A DNA stretch of 64,000 nt from NCBI RefSeq assembly GCF_005938645.2, contig NZ_CP042171.1, positions 3,596,001 to 3,660,000 on the forward strand, read 5' to 3'. Below are positions 1 through 10,064 of this stretch, in pieces. The stretch is from Pedobacter sp. KBS0701. GTDB lineage: Bacteria > Bacteroidota > Bacteroidia > Sphingobacteriales > Sphingobacteriaceae. The translations under genes and the position numbers were made by a program. The notes beneath the pieces were generated by a model that was not told where the DNA came from, did not search any database, and saw only the letters and a program-made list of their open reading frames with translations. Numbering within the stretch: position 1 is the stretch's first letter; every line of letters starts with the position of its first letter.

Positions 1-695
1 AAAATGGGACTGATTGATTTATATAAGGTGTCGGATATATTCCCCCACCTATCGGTAACATATACCCCGAAATCTCTTTTTAAGGTATCGAATCCCCGTA
101 CACTGAAATTAATGTTTTCGGCTTCGGTATAAAACTGTTCAACCGGCAGCATTTTCCCTGTGGTTTTATCATTCGAAATCACAATTACTCCGATCGGTTT
201 TTTAGAAGGATTGCTGGCTGTTACATTCACTCCACCAAAATCGGCCTGCATCTGAACCGTAGTATTTACGGCCAGGTAAGAAGGCGTTTCCGGGTGTACA
301 CGCACCTGTACAGGATCACTTTTGACGTTTGCACGCGAAACAGCATACAGGGTAACATCGTAATCCATACTTTTTTCAAAGCCATCTACCCTGATCGTAT
401 CGCTATAATAAGAAGATTTACTCTGCCTTACTGTGCGCGAATTGATCCGGTATTCTGCCTGAACATAGAGCAGGTTTTCGGAATTGGGCAACACATAAGA
501 AATTACCGCGGCACCGGCCGTATTTTCTACCTTTACCCCGGTAAGTGCACCGGGTTTTGTCATATCTTTAGATACCACCTCATTAAATCCTTCACTTTCT
601 TTACAGGAATAAAACGAGCAGGCCAGGAGTAACAGCGCAAGAAACTGCAAACTGCAGAACCTGTTATATATTTTTGATCTAATTTTCATCATCAT
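1..695 (-). CDS. DUF4959-type SusD-associated lipoprotein (3' end outside window)
   Basis: Open minus-strand frame running off the left edge; about 231 residues are visible. Three consecutive ATG codons (695, 692, 689) are possible starts, just after the SusD stop. The N-terminus is a hydrophobic signal with a lipobox-like Cys (C26 or C31), so an outer-membrane lipoprotein is likely. The following segment (TKPGALTGVKVENTAG, then a fibronectin-like stretch with an ISYVLP motif) matches my memory of the DUF4959 domain, which in Bacteroidota is followed by DUF5126/DUF5000 and is encoded next to SusC/SusD pairs. A surface glycan-binding role is inferred. The C-terminal part cannot be seen. Confidence 0.75.
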   Translation of the reverse strand, partial: MMMKIRSKIYNRFCSLQFLALLLLACSFYSCKESEGFNEVVSKDMTKPGALTGVKVENTAGAAVISYVLPNSENLLYVQAEYRINSRTVRQSKSSYYSDTIRVDGFEKSMDYDVTLYAVSRANVKSDPVQVRVHPETPSYLAVNTTVQMQADFGGVNVTASNPSKKPIGVIVISNDKTTGKMLPVEQFYTEAENINFSVRGFDTLKRDFGVYVTDRWGNISDTLYKSISPI

Positions 696-705
696 CTATT
701 TAATT

Positions 706-2631
706 TTACCAATAAGGATTTTGAACCAGGTTTGGATTCACGATCAGGTCGTTGTATTTAAGCGGCCATAAATAATCTTTCAGACCAAATACCGGAATCA
801 CCAGGTTGCGCTGGCGGTAATAACCTTCGGGTGTAGTATCCTGAATGTTCCATCCCTGGATTGGTTTGCTCAGCACATCCTGCATTACTTTCCAGCGCCT
901 TAAATCCCATCCTATCCTTCCTTCGAAACAAAGTTCAATGCGGCGTTCCTGCTGGATGATTGCTCTTAAGCCATCTTTACTGGTGGCTTTACCAGGATTG
1001 GTTGAATATGACGCCCAGGATTCTTTAACACCTTTTAATCCGGCGCGTGCGCGTACTTTATCGATATAAGTATAAACATCTGCCGTAGGACCGTTTACCT
1101 CATTAAGTGTTTCGGCATAAAGCAAATAAAGTCCTGCCAGCCTGATCAGCGGTATTCTGAAACCTGCCTGGGCAACCTCTGTACCAAAAACCGATTGATA
1201 GTTTACCAGTTTGCTTGGCCAATAGCCTGATACGTTAACCCTGATATTATCTTTCGGACCGGCAATTGAATTTGCGCCACGGGCCTGCACATATAACATA
1301 TTTTCAGGATCGGTTTGGCCGTTGCCAAAAAAGCAGCTTCCATCAAATGATAAATCAGCATAAAAGCGGGGTTCCCGGTCCATGTGCATTTTTATGGTCT
1401 GGTAACCACTTTTTAAATAGTATTTACTGTCGGTTCCTGCCGCAGCAACGGCATAACGTCCTCTATAATCGTATCCTGCATCTTCAGCCATGGGAACGCC
1501 ATTTTTAGAATAAAACAGCTCGGCCATTCCGATGGGTACGGCAAAGTTGCCCCTTGCACCATCCATATTCTGCACCATGGCATTGGTAAGCCTCGGCATA
1601 GCCATTGATTGGAAATCAAATTGGGTGTTGAGTGCCCAGATCACTTCAGGATTTTTTTCCCAGTTCTCGGTAATGCTCTGTCTGATGTCCATCACGGTTT
1701 TTAAAGTCGCAGATATGGTTGGAAGATTGCCAGGAGAAGTAAAATGATAAAGCGAAAGGTTGCTTTCTTCACAAGATTTTACAGCTGCCTGGCAAGCCAG
1801 CATTGCTTTGTTCCATTTTTCTGCACTAAAAGCGGTGGGGAACAGATTAACACCGTCTTTATCCTTAAAACCAGTATAATCAGGATTTCCGTTAAAAAAC
1901 GGACTAGCCTGCGTGGTCAGCACTTCTGCCTTAACCGATAAGGCAATATTCTGCGTAATTCGGCCCAGGCTACGTGCAGGATCCTGGATGGTAAGTGGAA
2001 GATCAGGGGTAGCCTCATCCAATAAGGATACAATATAGGCAAATGCAACATCTACAGGTTCGCGTTTTGTCCTTACCTCATCTGTGCCGGCATCGATTGG
2101 CAGATTCTGTTTAATCAGGGGAATTGGGCCGTACATTCTTAACAGGTAAAAATGGTAATAAGCCTTAAGGAACTTTACCTCTGCAATCCAGCGGTTGCGT
2201 TCGAATTGAGCCAGATCTTTTGGCCGATCGATATTTTCGAGAAAAATATTACACCTTCTGATGGCCTTAAAAATAGGCTGACCAAGCTGTTCGCCATCCC
2301 AATAATTTAGTGAGGGATTATCAGTGCTCTGTACCCCCCTGATGAGATGGAAGCCCTGCTCAGCGTCCCTGCTGCCAAGCGTTGCTTCTGTTAAAGTATT
2401 GGGAAAATAAATTTCCCCTGAAGTGGTAAAAGCACCATCTTTATTGGATGGCCCCATATTCTGTATTGTAGAATAACAGGTAAAAAGATAGTTTTCGGCC
2501 TCGTTTCTGTTTCTGAAAGCATAATCGATTGTGGCCACATTGTCTGGCGTTACATCCAGGTATTTCTTGCAGGAAAGGGTCATCCCCGAAATCACCGCAA
2601 GAAGTATGAGGAGTTTAAAGTTGGGTTTCAT
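706..2631 (-). CDS. RagB/SusD family outer-membrane lipoprotein
   Basis: 641 residues. Signal peptide with lipobox ending at Cys21 (MTLSCKKYLDV), then the SusD fold: N-terminal TPR-like helices (around residues 100-170, WIAEVKFLKAYYHFYLLR) and the typical C-terminal segment RRIELCFEGRIGWDLRRW near residue 570. SusD proteins sit on the outer surface as a lid over the SusC channel and bind the oligosaccharide. The gene begins 11 bp after the SusC stop and is followed by the DUF4959 lipoprotein, so the three are one operon. The substrate cannot be read from the sequence; the nearby GH29 enzyme suggests a fucosylated glycan (inference). Confidence 0.95.
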   Translation of the reverse strand: MKPNFKLLILLAVISGMTLSCKKYLDVTPDNVATIDYAFRNRNEAENYLFTCYSTIQNMGPSNKDGAFTTSGEIYFPNTLTEATLGSRDAEQGFHLIRGVQSTDNPSLNYWDGEQLGQPIFKAIRRCNIFLENIDRPKDLAQFERNRWIAEVKFLKAYYHFYLLRMYGPIPLIKQNLPIDAGTDEVRTKREPVDVAFAYIVSLLDEATPDLPLTIQDPARSLGRITQNIALSVKAEVLTTQASPFFNGNPDYTGFKDKDGVNLFPTAFSAEKWNKAMLACQAAVKSCEESNLSLYHFTSPGNLPTISATLKTVMDIRQSITENWEKNPEVIWALNTQFDFQSMAMPRLTNAMVQNMDGARGNFAVPIGMAELFYSKNGVPMAEDAGYDYRGRYAVAAAGTDSKYYLKSGYQTIKMHMDREPRFYADLSFDGSCFFGNGQTDPENMLYVQARGANSIAGPKDNIRVNVSGYWPSKLVNYQSVFGTEVAQAGFRIPLIRLAGLYLLYAETLNEVNGPTADVYTYIDKVRARAGLKGVKESWASYSTNPGKATSKDGLRAIIQQERRIELCFEGRIGWDLRRWKVMQDVLSKPIQGWNIQDTTPEGYYRQRNLVIPVFGLKDYLWPLKYNDLIVNPNLVQNPYW

Positions 2632-2642
2632 TATTAGCTGCT

Positions 2643-5600
2643 TTATAGATTTACGTTTATTCCGATGTTATACACTTTCTGGATCGGGTAGCTGAAGCCA
2701 TTTGAGGCCAACTCCGGATCCCAGTCCTTGAACCTGCTCCAGGTAAGCGGATTTAAAGCATTGAAATAGATCCTGCAGTTAGACAGAAATGCCTTTTTCG
2801 ATAACTTATCAGGAAAAGTATAACCGATTTCTATCGACTTCAACCTGATGAAAGCACCATCCCGCATCCACCAGGAACTGGTTTGGAGATTGTTGCTGAT
2901 CTCAGAAGAAGTGGTTCCCAAACGTGGATATTTGGCATATAAATCCTGATTTTCTTCTGTCCAATGGCTATCGGCGAAAGGCTGAAGCACTTGCCTGTTG
3001 GATAGGAACGGACTAACCTGCGACGGATCGATAAAGAAACTCGTGCGGCCTACCCCCTGAAAGAAAAGAGAAAGATCGATTTTTTTGAATCCCATTGACA
3101 AACCTGCACCATAAACAATTTCAGGCGTGGAAGGCAAGCCGATAAAAACCTGATCGGCTTCGGTAATTTTTCCATCATTGTTTACATCGGCATATTTAAT
3201 ATCTCCGCCTTTAGGCGCAGAAGCTCCGGCGCCAAAAAGTTGTGTTGGCGAAGCTGCTGCTTCCTGGTCATCAACAAAAAGACGCTCGGCAATGTAGCCC
3301 CATCTTACACCAATTTTCTGTCCGGATAGTATCCGCCATGGTTCTTTATAGGCGGGCTGTTCGTATTGTCCGTATTTATTTTGCGAAAAGGTAAAGTTCA
3401 TCCTTCCCGACATCCAAAATCCGCCCCTGAAGGTTTTACTATAATCGGCAGAAAAATCTATCCCTCTCGAATCAGCAGTTCCAAGGTTTGCGCTCACACC
3501 CGATTCTAACCCCATACTGGAAGGGATAGAGGCACGCTCCATCAAAATATTGTAACGGTGCTGTTTGTATACTTCGGCAATAATATTCAGGCTTTTAAAA
3601 AGACTGATCTCGAGCCCAATATTGGTTTGCCTGGAAGTTTCCCAGGTAACGGCATCATTGGCATAATTGGTAATGCTTACCCCCGGCCTGGAAACACCGT
3701 TGGCCTGCCCAAAATAGGCCGGGTTACCGCCATTCAGGTTTACGTTCGACAGATAGAAGAAACGCTGCGCACCAATGGCATCGTTACCAACAAGGCCGTA
3801 GCTTGCGCGCAGTTTAAGCTTATTAACAGCGCCTTTTAAGCTGCCGTTCCAAAATGATTCATTGGAAATTACCCAAGATCCACCTATGGTTGGAAAGAAA
3901 CCAAACCTGTTCTTTTCAGCAAAACGCTCCGATCCGTTATAACCAAAGTTAAACTCAGCAAAATAACGGTTATCATAACCATAACCCAACCTTCCCGACA
4001 AGCCAACATTCCGGTAGGGAAGCGAATACTGAAGACTCGACTGTCCGGTAGCTGGATCGATTGCATTGGCATATAAACGCTGTTGCCTTGTGGCGATCAA
4101 TGTACTGCTGATGTTGTGTTTACTGCCAAACTGCCTAGAATAATCTACAACGGCCTGCATGTACACGAATGTATTAATGTCTTTAAACCCTGGTTCGAAG
4201 CTCAGATACTCTGAAGCCTGTCCGGGCTGGTTATTGATCCAGTTGAGGGTATATTGATTGCTGATCCTATCATAGGACGCTACATTGTAAAAAAATGGAG
4301 AATATTGCCTGGTGAGGTCGAAATAGGAATACCTGTTGGTATTAAACATGCCTTTAAAAGTCAGCCCCTTAGTCAGGAAATTAAGGTCCTGGTTTAGCTC
4401 AAGTTGTGCCGACATTCTTGATCTCGAGAAAGATTTATATCCCTTCATCATATCTGCATAAGGATTGGAAAAACCAATTGTATTTCCTGTTCCTTCAGTT
4501 GAACTGTTGCCAAATAGAATGTGGGTATCGATCCCTAGTGAAGGATCGGACGGGTAAAATGCAGGAAATAGTACAGGGCTGGTATGAAGTGCCTTTTTAT
4601 ACAAATCGGCAGAGAAAGAGCCGTCATCGGTAATCGGCCCGTTGTATTCATCAAAAGTTCCCGACAGTCTAAGCACCACTTCTGTGGTAGGCGTAACATT
4701 AATGTTGACATTGGAACGGAGCTGGTAGTTTTCGAGTTTAACGTTATTGTTAAAGTTGTTTACCGGACTTACTTTCAGTATCCCATTGTCGCGGTTATAA
4801 GAGGTACCGATGTAGTACCGTGCAATCTTCCCGCCTCCGCTCACGCTTCCGTTGAGGCGTTGGTTGTTGGTGCTGGTTTTAAATAGTTCATCAATCCAGT
4901 TTACCGCCGGATACACATATTTGTTGCTTCCCGGAGCACCGCTTAGTGTTTGCTCGCGGTTATAAATATCGTTCTGGCTAAACCTGGGCACTGCTAAAGG
5001 ATTCCTTGTGGTCAGGGCCTCATTGTACATCTTCATAAAGGTAATGGGATCGGCAATTTTAAGGTTTTGCGTGGCCTGAGAAATGGAATTTTCAAAACGA
5101 ACGTTTACCTTCGCATTACCTTCCACACCTTCTTTGGTGGTTACTAAAATTACCCCGTTAGCTCCCCTGGCCCCGTACAAAGCCGTTGCACTGGCATCCT
5201 TTAAGATGGAGAAGCTGGCGATATCATCTACCTGCAGCCTGGCCAGATCAGTTGGCGTGAGCTCTACGTTATCTACCAGGATTAATGGGTCTTGTTTGTA
5301 CCCGAATGTGGTTACTCCACGAATAAAAAATGTAGAATTATCAAGTCCTGGCTGTCCGCTCCGCTGGTAGGCCACCACGCCGGCAATCTGCCCTGCCATG
5401 GCATTGGTCAGGTTACTGGATGGAATTTTTAGCCTGGAAGGTGTAATACTGGTAACAGATCCCACCATGGCTTCTCTCCGTTCCTTTTTTCCAAAGGCAG
5501 TAACCACTACGTCCGTGAGATTGTTGTCATCCGAATGCAGTACCAGATCTACCTTTAGCCTTAATGGATCGGCAATAAACGTAACCTGTTTAAATCCCAC

Positions 5601-5885
5601 AGATGATACCACCACTATAGATTTAGCTGTTACATTCAGCGAAAACTTACCATCGCCATCGGTAATGGTTCCCATAACACTCTGGCCTTTAACCTGAAGA
5701 CTTACCCCCGGAATTCCCAGTCCGAGCGAATCTTTAACAGTTCCGGTAATTTTAATTGTTGCACCCTGTTGTGCAAAAGTGGGGCAGCCCAGGAGCAACA
5801 AACAGGCACCGAATACTGCGAACAGTACCCAGAGGTTTCCCAAATAAGGCAGATGCCTTACCTTAGCAGTAAAATTTTGGTTCAT
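2643..5885 (-). CDS. SusC/RagA family TonB-dependent outer-membrane transporter, without STN domain
   Basis: 1080 residues. Signal peptide to about residue 39 (ending TFAQQ), a carboxypeptidase-regulatory-like (CarboxypepD_reg) domain at about 47-125, then a plug domain with the SusC signature (VVVTAFGKKERR, then FSILKDASATALYGARGANGVILVTTK near 230) and a long beta-barrel. It imports the oligosaccharide held by its SusD partner, powered by TonB/ExbBD. Unlike the second SusC in this window it has no STN domain, so anti-sigma signalling is not expected. Regulation may instead come from the nearby kinase/regulator pair, but no binding site was identified. Confidence 0.96.
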   Translation of the reverse strand: MNQNFTAKVRHLPYLGNLWVLFAVFGACLLLLGCPTFAQQGATIKITGTVKDSLGLGIPGVSLQVKGQSVMGTITDGDGKFSLNVTAKSIVVVSSVGFKQVTFIADPLRLKVDLVLHSDDNNLTDVVVTAFGKKERREAMVGSVTSITPSRLKIPSSNLTNAMAGQIAGVVAYQRSGQPGLDNSTFFIRGVTTFGYKQDPLILVDNVELTPTDLARLQVDDIASFSILKDASATALYGARGANGVILVTTKEGVEGNAKVNVRFENSISQATQNLKIADPITFMKMYNEALTTRNPLAVPRFSQNDIYNREQTLSGAPGSNKYVYPAVNWIDELFKTSTNNQRLNGSVSGGGKIARYYIGTSYNRDNGILKVSPVNNFNNNVKLENYQLRSNVNINVTPTTEVVLRLSGTFDEYNGPITDDGSFSADLYKKALHTSPVLFPAFYPSDPSLGIDTHILFGNSSTEGTGNTIGFSNPYADMMKGYKSFSRSRMSAQLELNQDLNFLTKGLTFKGMFNTNRYSYFDLTRQYSPFFYNVASYDRISNQYTLNWINNQPGQASEYLSFEPGFKDINTFVYMQAVVDYSRQFGSKHNISSTLIATRQQRLYANAIDPATGQSSLQYSLPYRNVGLSGRLGYGYDNRYFAEFNFGYNGSERFAEKNRFGFFPTIGGSWVISNESFWNGSLKGAVNKLKLRASYGLVGNDAIGAQRFFYLSNVNLNGGNPAYFGQANGVSRPGVSITNYANDAVTWETSRQTNIGLEISLFKSLNIIAEVYKQHRYNILMERASIPSSMGLESGVSANLGTADSRGIDFSADYSKTFRGGFWMSGRMNFTFSQNKYGQYEQPAYKEPWRILSGQKIGVRWGYIAERLFVDDQEAAASPTQLFGAGASAPKGGDIKYADVNNDGKITEADQVFIGLPSTPEIVYGAGLSMGFKKIDLSLFFQGVGRTSFFIDPSQVSPFLSNRQVLQPFADSHWTEENQDLYAKYPRLGTTSSEISNNLQTSSWWMRDGAFIRLKSIEIGYTFPDKLSKKAFLSNCRIYFNALNPLTWSRFKDWDPELASNGFSYPIQKVYNIGINVNL

Positions 5886-6026
5886 AAAGTTTGGTTGGTT
5901 TTTATGTTTAGATTATTTCAAAAAATGTTTGCAGGTATCACCTGGAGTAGTCAATTTCCATCTGTATCTGTCAAACAAGGGCAGTTAATAAATTAGCCAA
6001 GCCAAAAATGATCCGGCTAACACATT

Positions 6027-7436
6027 TTATTTTCTTTCGTTAAACACCCCCAGTTCAGCAATAGCAGGTGAGCTTTCGAAGTCGGTAATGGTTACCTTTA
6101 TTTTTTCGCACCAGATACGCCCGAACCTAAAAATATTTACCTTTTTCTCTCCCTCATTTTTTGCAGCTAAAGCATTCCATTTACCATTTGCATAATACTG
6201 TAGACTGTAGGTCGCTTTTCTGTTATTGCCCGCTGTAAGCACCACCATATTACAGGGAACAGCCTTTTCGAAATTCAGTTCATACCATGGCGATTTTACG
6301 GTGTGATTGGATGACCAGCTTGAACCAAAATCATCATCATTGGCAAAATCCATGATATTCATATCATCACTCCAGCTGCTGTTACTTTTTACATGCTTGG
6401 CAATGTTACTCGAAATGATCGGTGCAGCGTAGGGCGGAATACGTGGAAGATCTGCAGGTTTTTTATAAATCTGGCCCATTTCTTTAAGTGCAGCGAGGGC
6501 GTTATCATCTATTAAACCGTTTTTACCTGGCGCTACATTGAGAATAAAATTGCAATATGCAGCGTTGTATGGAATAATAAATTTATTCACAAGCTCTGGT
6601 ACATTTTTTACAGGAGTAGTAGGGAATGATGTTTTCCAGAACCAGTTGGCCTGAAGCGGAAGACAGGCAAGCGCCGGAAGTTTGTTATTTTCTTTAGAAA
6701 TAAACTGACCGGCACCTTGTTCGTAAGATTTGATATCGGTATAAAATAATGCCTGAGTAGGATATTTCGCGGCATTTAAATCCATTACCAGGCAGTTTGG
6801 CTGTAATGATTTAATCAGGTAATAAATATCCTCAAAAGGTACCTGGTCATAAGAAATCCTCGACCATGGCGCATCCCATCCATCAATAATAAGGGCGGTA
6901 ATCTCACCATAATTCGTAAGCAGTTCGGTAATCTGATCTTTGATCATTTTAACATTCACTGGTGTAATCTGGTTCGGGCGGATGCCGTGATGGGTATCTA
7001 ATATAGAATAATATAGCATTACCTTTAATCCGTTTTTACGGAAAGCATCAGCATATTCTTTTACCACATCGCGTTTTAGCGGCGTATTCATTACATTATA
7101 TGTTGTCGTTTTAGTATCCCAGATCGGGAACCCACTATGGTGTTTGGTGGTCAGACAGCCATAGGTCATGTTAGCAGATTTAGCGGCTTTTGCCCATTGA
7201 TCAGCGTCGAGTTTTGGCGATTGAAACAAAGAAAGATCGGCGTCTGGATCAGACCAGTCCTGATCCATAAAAGTAGGCATACCGTAATGGATAAACATAC
7301 CCAGACCCAGATCAACAAAATCCTGCTGAAGCTCTGGTAAGGGTTTATTGGTTGATTTTTGCTGGGCCATTGCCGGGTAAACAGATGTCGTTCCCGAAAC
7401 GATAAGTAGTAATGATAAAATCCTTTTAAAGGTCAT
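6027..7436 (-). CDS. GH29 alpha-L-fucosidase-like glycoside hydrolase with C-terminal F5/8 (discoidin-like) domain
   Basis: 469 residues. Signal peptide to about residue 24 (YPAMAQQ), so periplasmic or surface. The catalytic (beta/alpha)8 domain shows GH29 landmarks: GMFIHYGMPTF at 46-56, TTKHHSGFPIWD at 96-107 and LIIDGWD at 182-188, with Asp185 the likely nucleophile. Residues from about 350 look like a discoidin/F5-8C carbohydrate-binding module (SSNHTVKSPWYELNF). The expected reaction is retaining hydrolysis of terminal alpha-L-fucose. It lies 141 bp upstream of susC in the same direction and probably belongs to the same PUL. GH29 members also include related specificities, so the exact substrate is uncertain. 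Confidence 0.88.
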   Translation of the reverse strand: MTFKRILSLLLIVSGTTSVYPAMAQQKSTNKPLPELQQDFVDLGLGMFIHYGMPTFMDQDWSDPDADLSLFQSPKLDADQWAKAAKSANMTYGCLTTKHHSGFPIWDTKTTTYNVMNTPLKRDVVKEYADAFRKNGLKVMLYYSILDTHHGIRPNQITPVNVKMIKDQITELLTNYGEITALIIDGWDAPWSRISYDQVPFEDIYYLIKSLQPNCLVMDLNAAKYPTQALFYTDIKSYEQGAGQFISKENNKLPALACLPLQANWFWKTSFPTTPVKNVPELVNKFIIPYNAAYCNFILNVAPGKNGLIDDNALAALKEMGQIYKKPADLPRIPPYAAPIISSNIAKHVKSNSSWSDDMNIMDFANDDDFGSSWSSNHTVKSPWYELNFEKAVPCNMVVLTAGNNRKATYSLQYYANGKWNALAAKNEGEKKVNIFRFGRIWCEKIKVTITDFESSPAIAELGVFNERK

Positions 7437-7672
7437 TTCTGTTTTTTTTGGTTTACGTATTTGTGTTAGTTAATTGAAAGATGGGACCGGCTTGTTTTAT
7501 GTATCAATTTCAATCGGTCAATAGAAATCTGATTTACAGGCAGCATCTAAATTATTATCCAAAGCTACACCCGATATCGAAAGAATTTGTCGAACGAAAA
7601 CGTAACAGAAGCCTAACAAAAGCTTAACGTTATGGCATTTATGAAATAATACGCCTATTTTTAAGGGATAAA

Positions 7673-9106
7673 ATGAAAGATCGTATATATAAATCAGTAG
7701 TGCTGGCCAGTTTTCTGATTTTGCTTCTGGTACAGCTCAGGTTAACCTATAATTCTTATGTACTGAGAGACAGGGATTACAGTTTAAAGGAAAAAACGCT
7801 GATTAACGATGAATATGGACGCAGTATAGCTGAAGATAAAGTTTACAAAGGCGGTGGAAAGATCATCGATTCGATTCTCTCCAGGAATATGCCTAAGCTC
7901 AAACAAGCTTATTTAAACAACAGGAAAGAATTTGTTAAATTGTCGCAAAGCGTTAGCAATACCCTGTTAAAAGACCTGCAAAAGCAAAGCACCATGGACA
8001 GTGTTTTCCGGTCGATTGTAAAAAGGAACGGTTTAGACAGCAACTTGCAATACCTGCTTACATTCCAGTCGATAGAGATTAACTTCGATAACAAAATCGG
8101 GAATATCACCATATTCGACAACCAAACCAATACCGATTTTAAAGCTGACCAAAAAACACGGTTCGGCATTATCATTGATGGTACATTAACTGATCCAAAC
8201 ACCCAGAACAGGGTAACCAACCTCTCTGTTAGTGGTAAACTGGTTTACGATTATAGGGTTACCTTTAACCTTTTTGTCGATCCTCCGGGTCGTATTTTAA
8301 AAGTAGCGTATCAGATGTTACCTACGTTTTCACTGGTAGCCTTGTGTATCGTCATCATTGTTGGCATTAATTATTATACTTATATCAGCTGGATGCGGCA
8401 GAAAAAAGAAACCGATGTTAAATCCGATTTCCTGAACAGCATAAAGCACGAATTTAACACACCGATTACCACCATATTGGTGGCCAGTAAAAGCCTCCAT
8501 GAAGATGAAGTACTTAATGACAGGACGCGCGTAAAAACACTGGTGCAGATTGTAGAAAGGCAGGCCAGAAGACTTCACTCCCACATTAACCAGATGCTGG
8601 AGATCTCCGAAATCAATAATAACATCAATTTAGAGGAAACGGATCTTAATTATGAAGTGCTTACCCTGGTTAACGATTATAAAATAAAACTTCAGGCACC
8701 CGATAGCCTTACCTTCGATCCTCATGGTTCGGAAATATTAATCATGATCGATCCTTTTGTGTTTACCACGATGCTTCAGAATATTCTGGATAATGCCTTT
8801 AAATACAACAACAGCGACGTAAAAATGACCGTAATCTTTATCACTTTTCAAAATGATGGTTATATTCTCCATATTAAAGATAACGGAAAGGGAATTGAAG
8901 ATGCCATGAAGGAAAAAATATTCGATAAGTTTTTCCGTGCAGGCAAAGAGAATACCGTTTCGGGTCTGGGCCTCGGACTATATTACGTTAAACAATGTCT
9001 GGATATTCATGGCTGGCAAATCAGCGTAAAAACAGCGTTGGATAAAGGAACAGAATTTCTGGTGCATATCCCTGCCGGGCAAACAGCAAATAGTGTAAAT
9101 CATTAA
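7673..9106 (+). CDS. Membrane sensor histidine kinase (HisKA/HATPase_c)
   Basis: 477 residues. TM1 at about 8-22, a periplasmic sensor region of roughly 190 residues without a recognised domain, TM2 at about 216-235, then a HisKA dimerisation domain with His259 in SIKHEFNTPIT and an HATPase_c domain with N (QNILDNAFKYNN), G1 (IKDNGKGIE) and G2 (GLGLGLYYVKQ) boxes. It is expected to autophosphorylate and pass phosphate to the regulator encoded 12 bp downstream. It is transcribed divergently from the fucosidase/SusCD operon, 236 bp away, so control of that PUL is a reasonable guess but not shown. Confidence 0.94.
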   Translation: MKDRIYKSVVLASFLILLLVQLRLTYNSYVLRDRDYSLKEKTLINDEYGRSIAEDKVYKGGGKIIDSILSRNMPKLKQAYLNNRKEFVKLSQSVSNTLLKDLQKQSTMDSVFRSIVKRNGLDSNLQYLLTFQSIEINFDNKIGNITIFDNQTNTDFKADQKTRFGIIIDGTLTDPNTQNRVTNLSVSGKLVYDYRVTFNLFVDPPGRILKVAYQMLPTFSLVALCIVIIVGINYYTYISWMRQKKETDVKSDFLNSIKHEFNTPITTILVASKSLHEDEVLNDRTRVKTLVQIVERQARRLHSHINQMLEISEINNNINLEETDLNYEVLTLVNDYKIKLQAPDSLTFDPHGSEILIMIDPFVFTTMLQNILDNAFKYNNSDVKMTVIFITFQNDGYILHIKDNGKGIEDAMKEKIFDKFFRAGKENTVSGLGLGLYYVKQCLDIHGWQISVKTALDKGTEFLVHIPAGQTANSVNH

Positions 9107-9118
9107 TCCCAAAGAATT

Positions 9119-9823
9119 ATGCTTTATGATATCGTAATAATTGAAGATGAAACAGACCTGGGCAATGTGATTTCAGAATACCTGAAATTAAGGGGATTTA
9201 GTGTATTATGGTTTAAAACCGCTATCGAAGCATTGGATTATTATGGTAAAAACCAGCTTGACAATAAACTCGTGATTGTAGATGTACAGCTGCCTGACAT
9301 GAATGGTTTTGATTTGGCTTCAGAAATGATAAAGATCAATCCCGATCAGCCTTTTTTCTTTCTTACGGCACATAACGAAAAACAAGACCGGCTTCGCGGC
9401 CTCAAAATCGGTGCGATAGATTATATCTCAAAGCCATTCGAAATTGAAGAACTTGTACTGAGAATAGGAAATGTCATTAACAGGTTTTCCAATAGTGCTA
9501 AAGCACAATCAGTACCAAATCCCGGATTTATTACCATAGGCGATGTCAGATACCATAAAGACCAATTATTTGTGAGGATGCCTGATAGCAGAGAAATTTC
9601 CCTCACCGTACGGGAATCGGAAGTATTGGATCGTTTGGCCGGCAATATTAATCGGGTGGTTAAAAAGAAAGATATTCTTTTAGCCTTATGGGGAAATGAC
9701 GATTATTTTAACGGAAAAAGCCTTGAAGTTTTTATTTCAAGGCTTCGCAGGCTTTTTAAACTCTCTGAGCAGGTAAGCATAGAAAATGTTTATGGCTTAG
9801 GCTATATTTTAAAGGTAAAGTAA
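9119..9823 (+). CDS. OmpR/PhoB-family response regulator
   Basis: 234 residues. Receiver domain at 1-118 with acidic pocket E9/D10, phospho-acceptor Asp55 (VIVDVQLPD), conserved Thr (FFLTAH) and Lys in YISKPFE. The C-terminal winged helix (about 135-232) has the Trans_reg_C pattern, with LTVRESEVLDRLA and SLEVFISRLRRLF. It is the partner of the preceding histidine kinase (12 bp gap). The target genes are not evident; the adjacent divergent PUL is the simplest candidate. Confidence 0.95.
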   Translation: MLYDIVIIEDETDLGNVISEYLKLRGFSVLWFKTAIEALDYYGKNQLDNKLVIVDVQLPDMNGFDLASEMIKINPDQPFFFLTAHNEKQDRLRGLKIGAIDYISKPFEIEELVLRIGNVINRFSNSAKAQSVPNPGFITIGDVRYHKDQLFVRMPDSREISLTVRESEVLDRLAGNINRVVKKKDILLALWGNDDYFNGKSLEVFISRLRRLFKLSEQVSIENVYGLGYILKVK

Positions 9824-10064
9824 CCAGCAATATCTTTTAAACAAGTGCTGTTATCTAATTCCACATTGTAATTCCTGCACAAATGCGAGACCAGAATTAT
9901 TCGTATTTGTAAATTAATCTGGTTTTAAAAAATTCTTTTCAAATTTGATTGGGAGACTCTACAATATCTATAATATGCAACTGTAATTTATCACCGGCAA
10001 CCCAAAGTTTACCGGCAATAAAGACGATCAAATTAATGCGAAAATAGCACTGCCGAAAAGTATG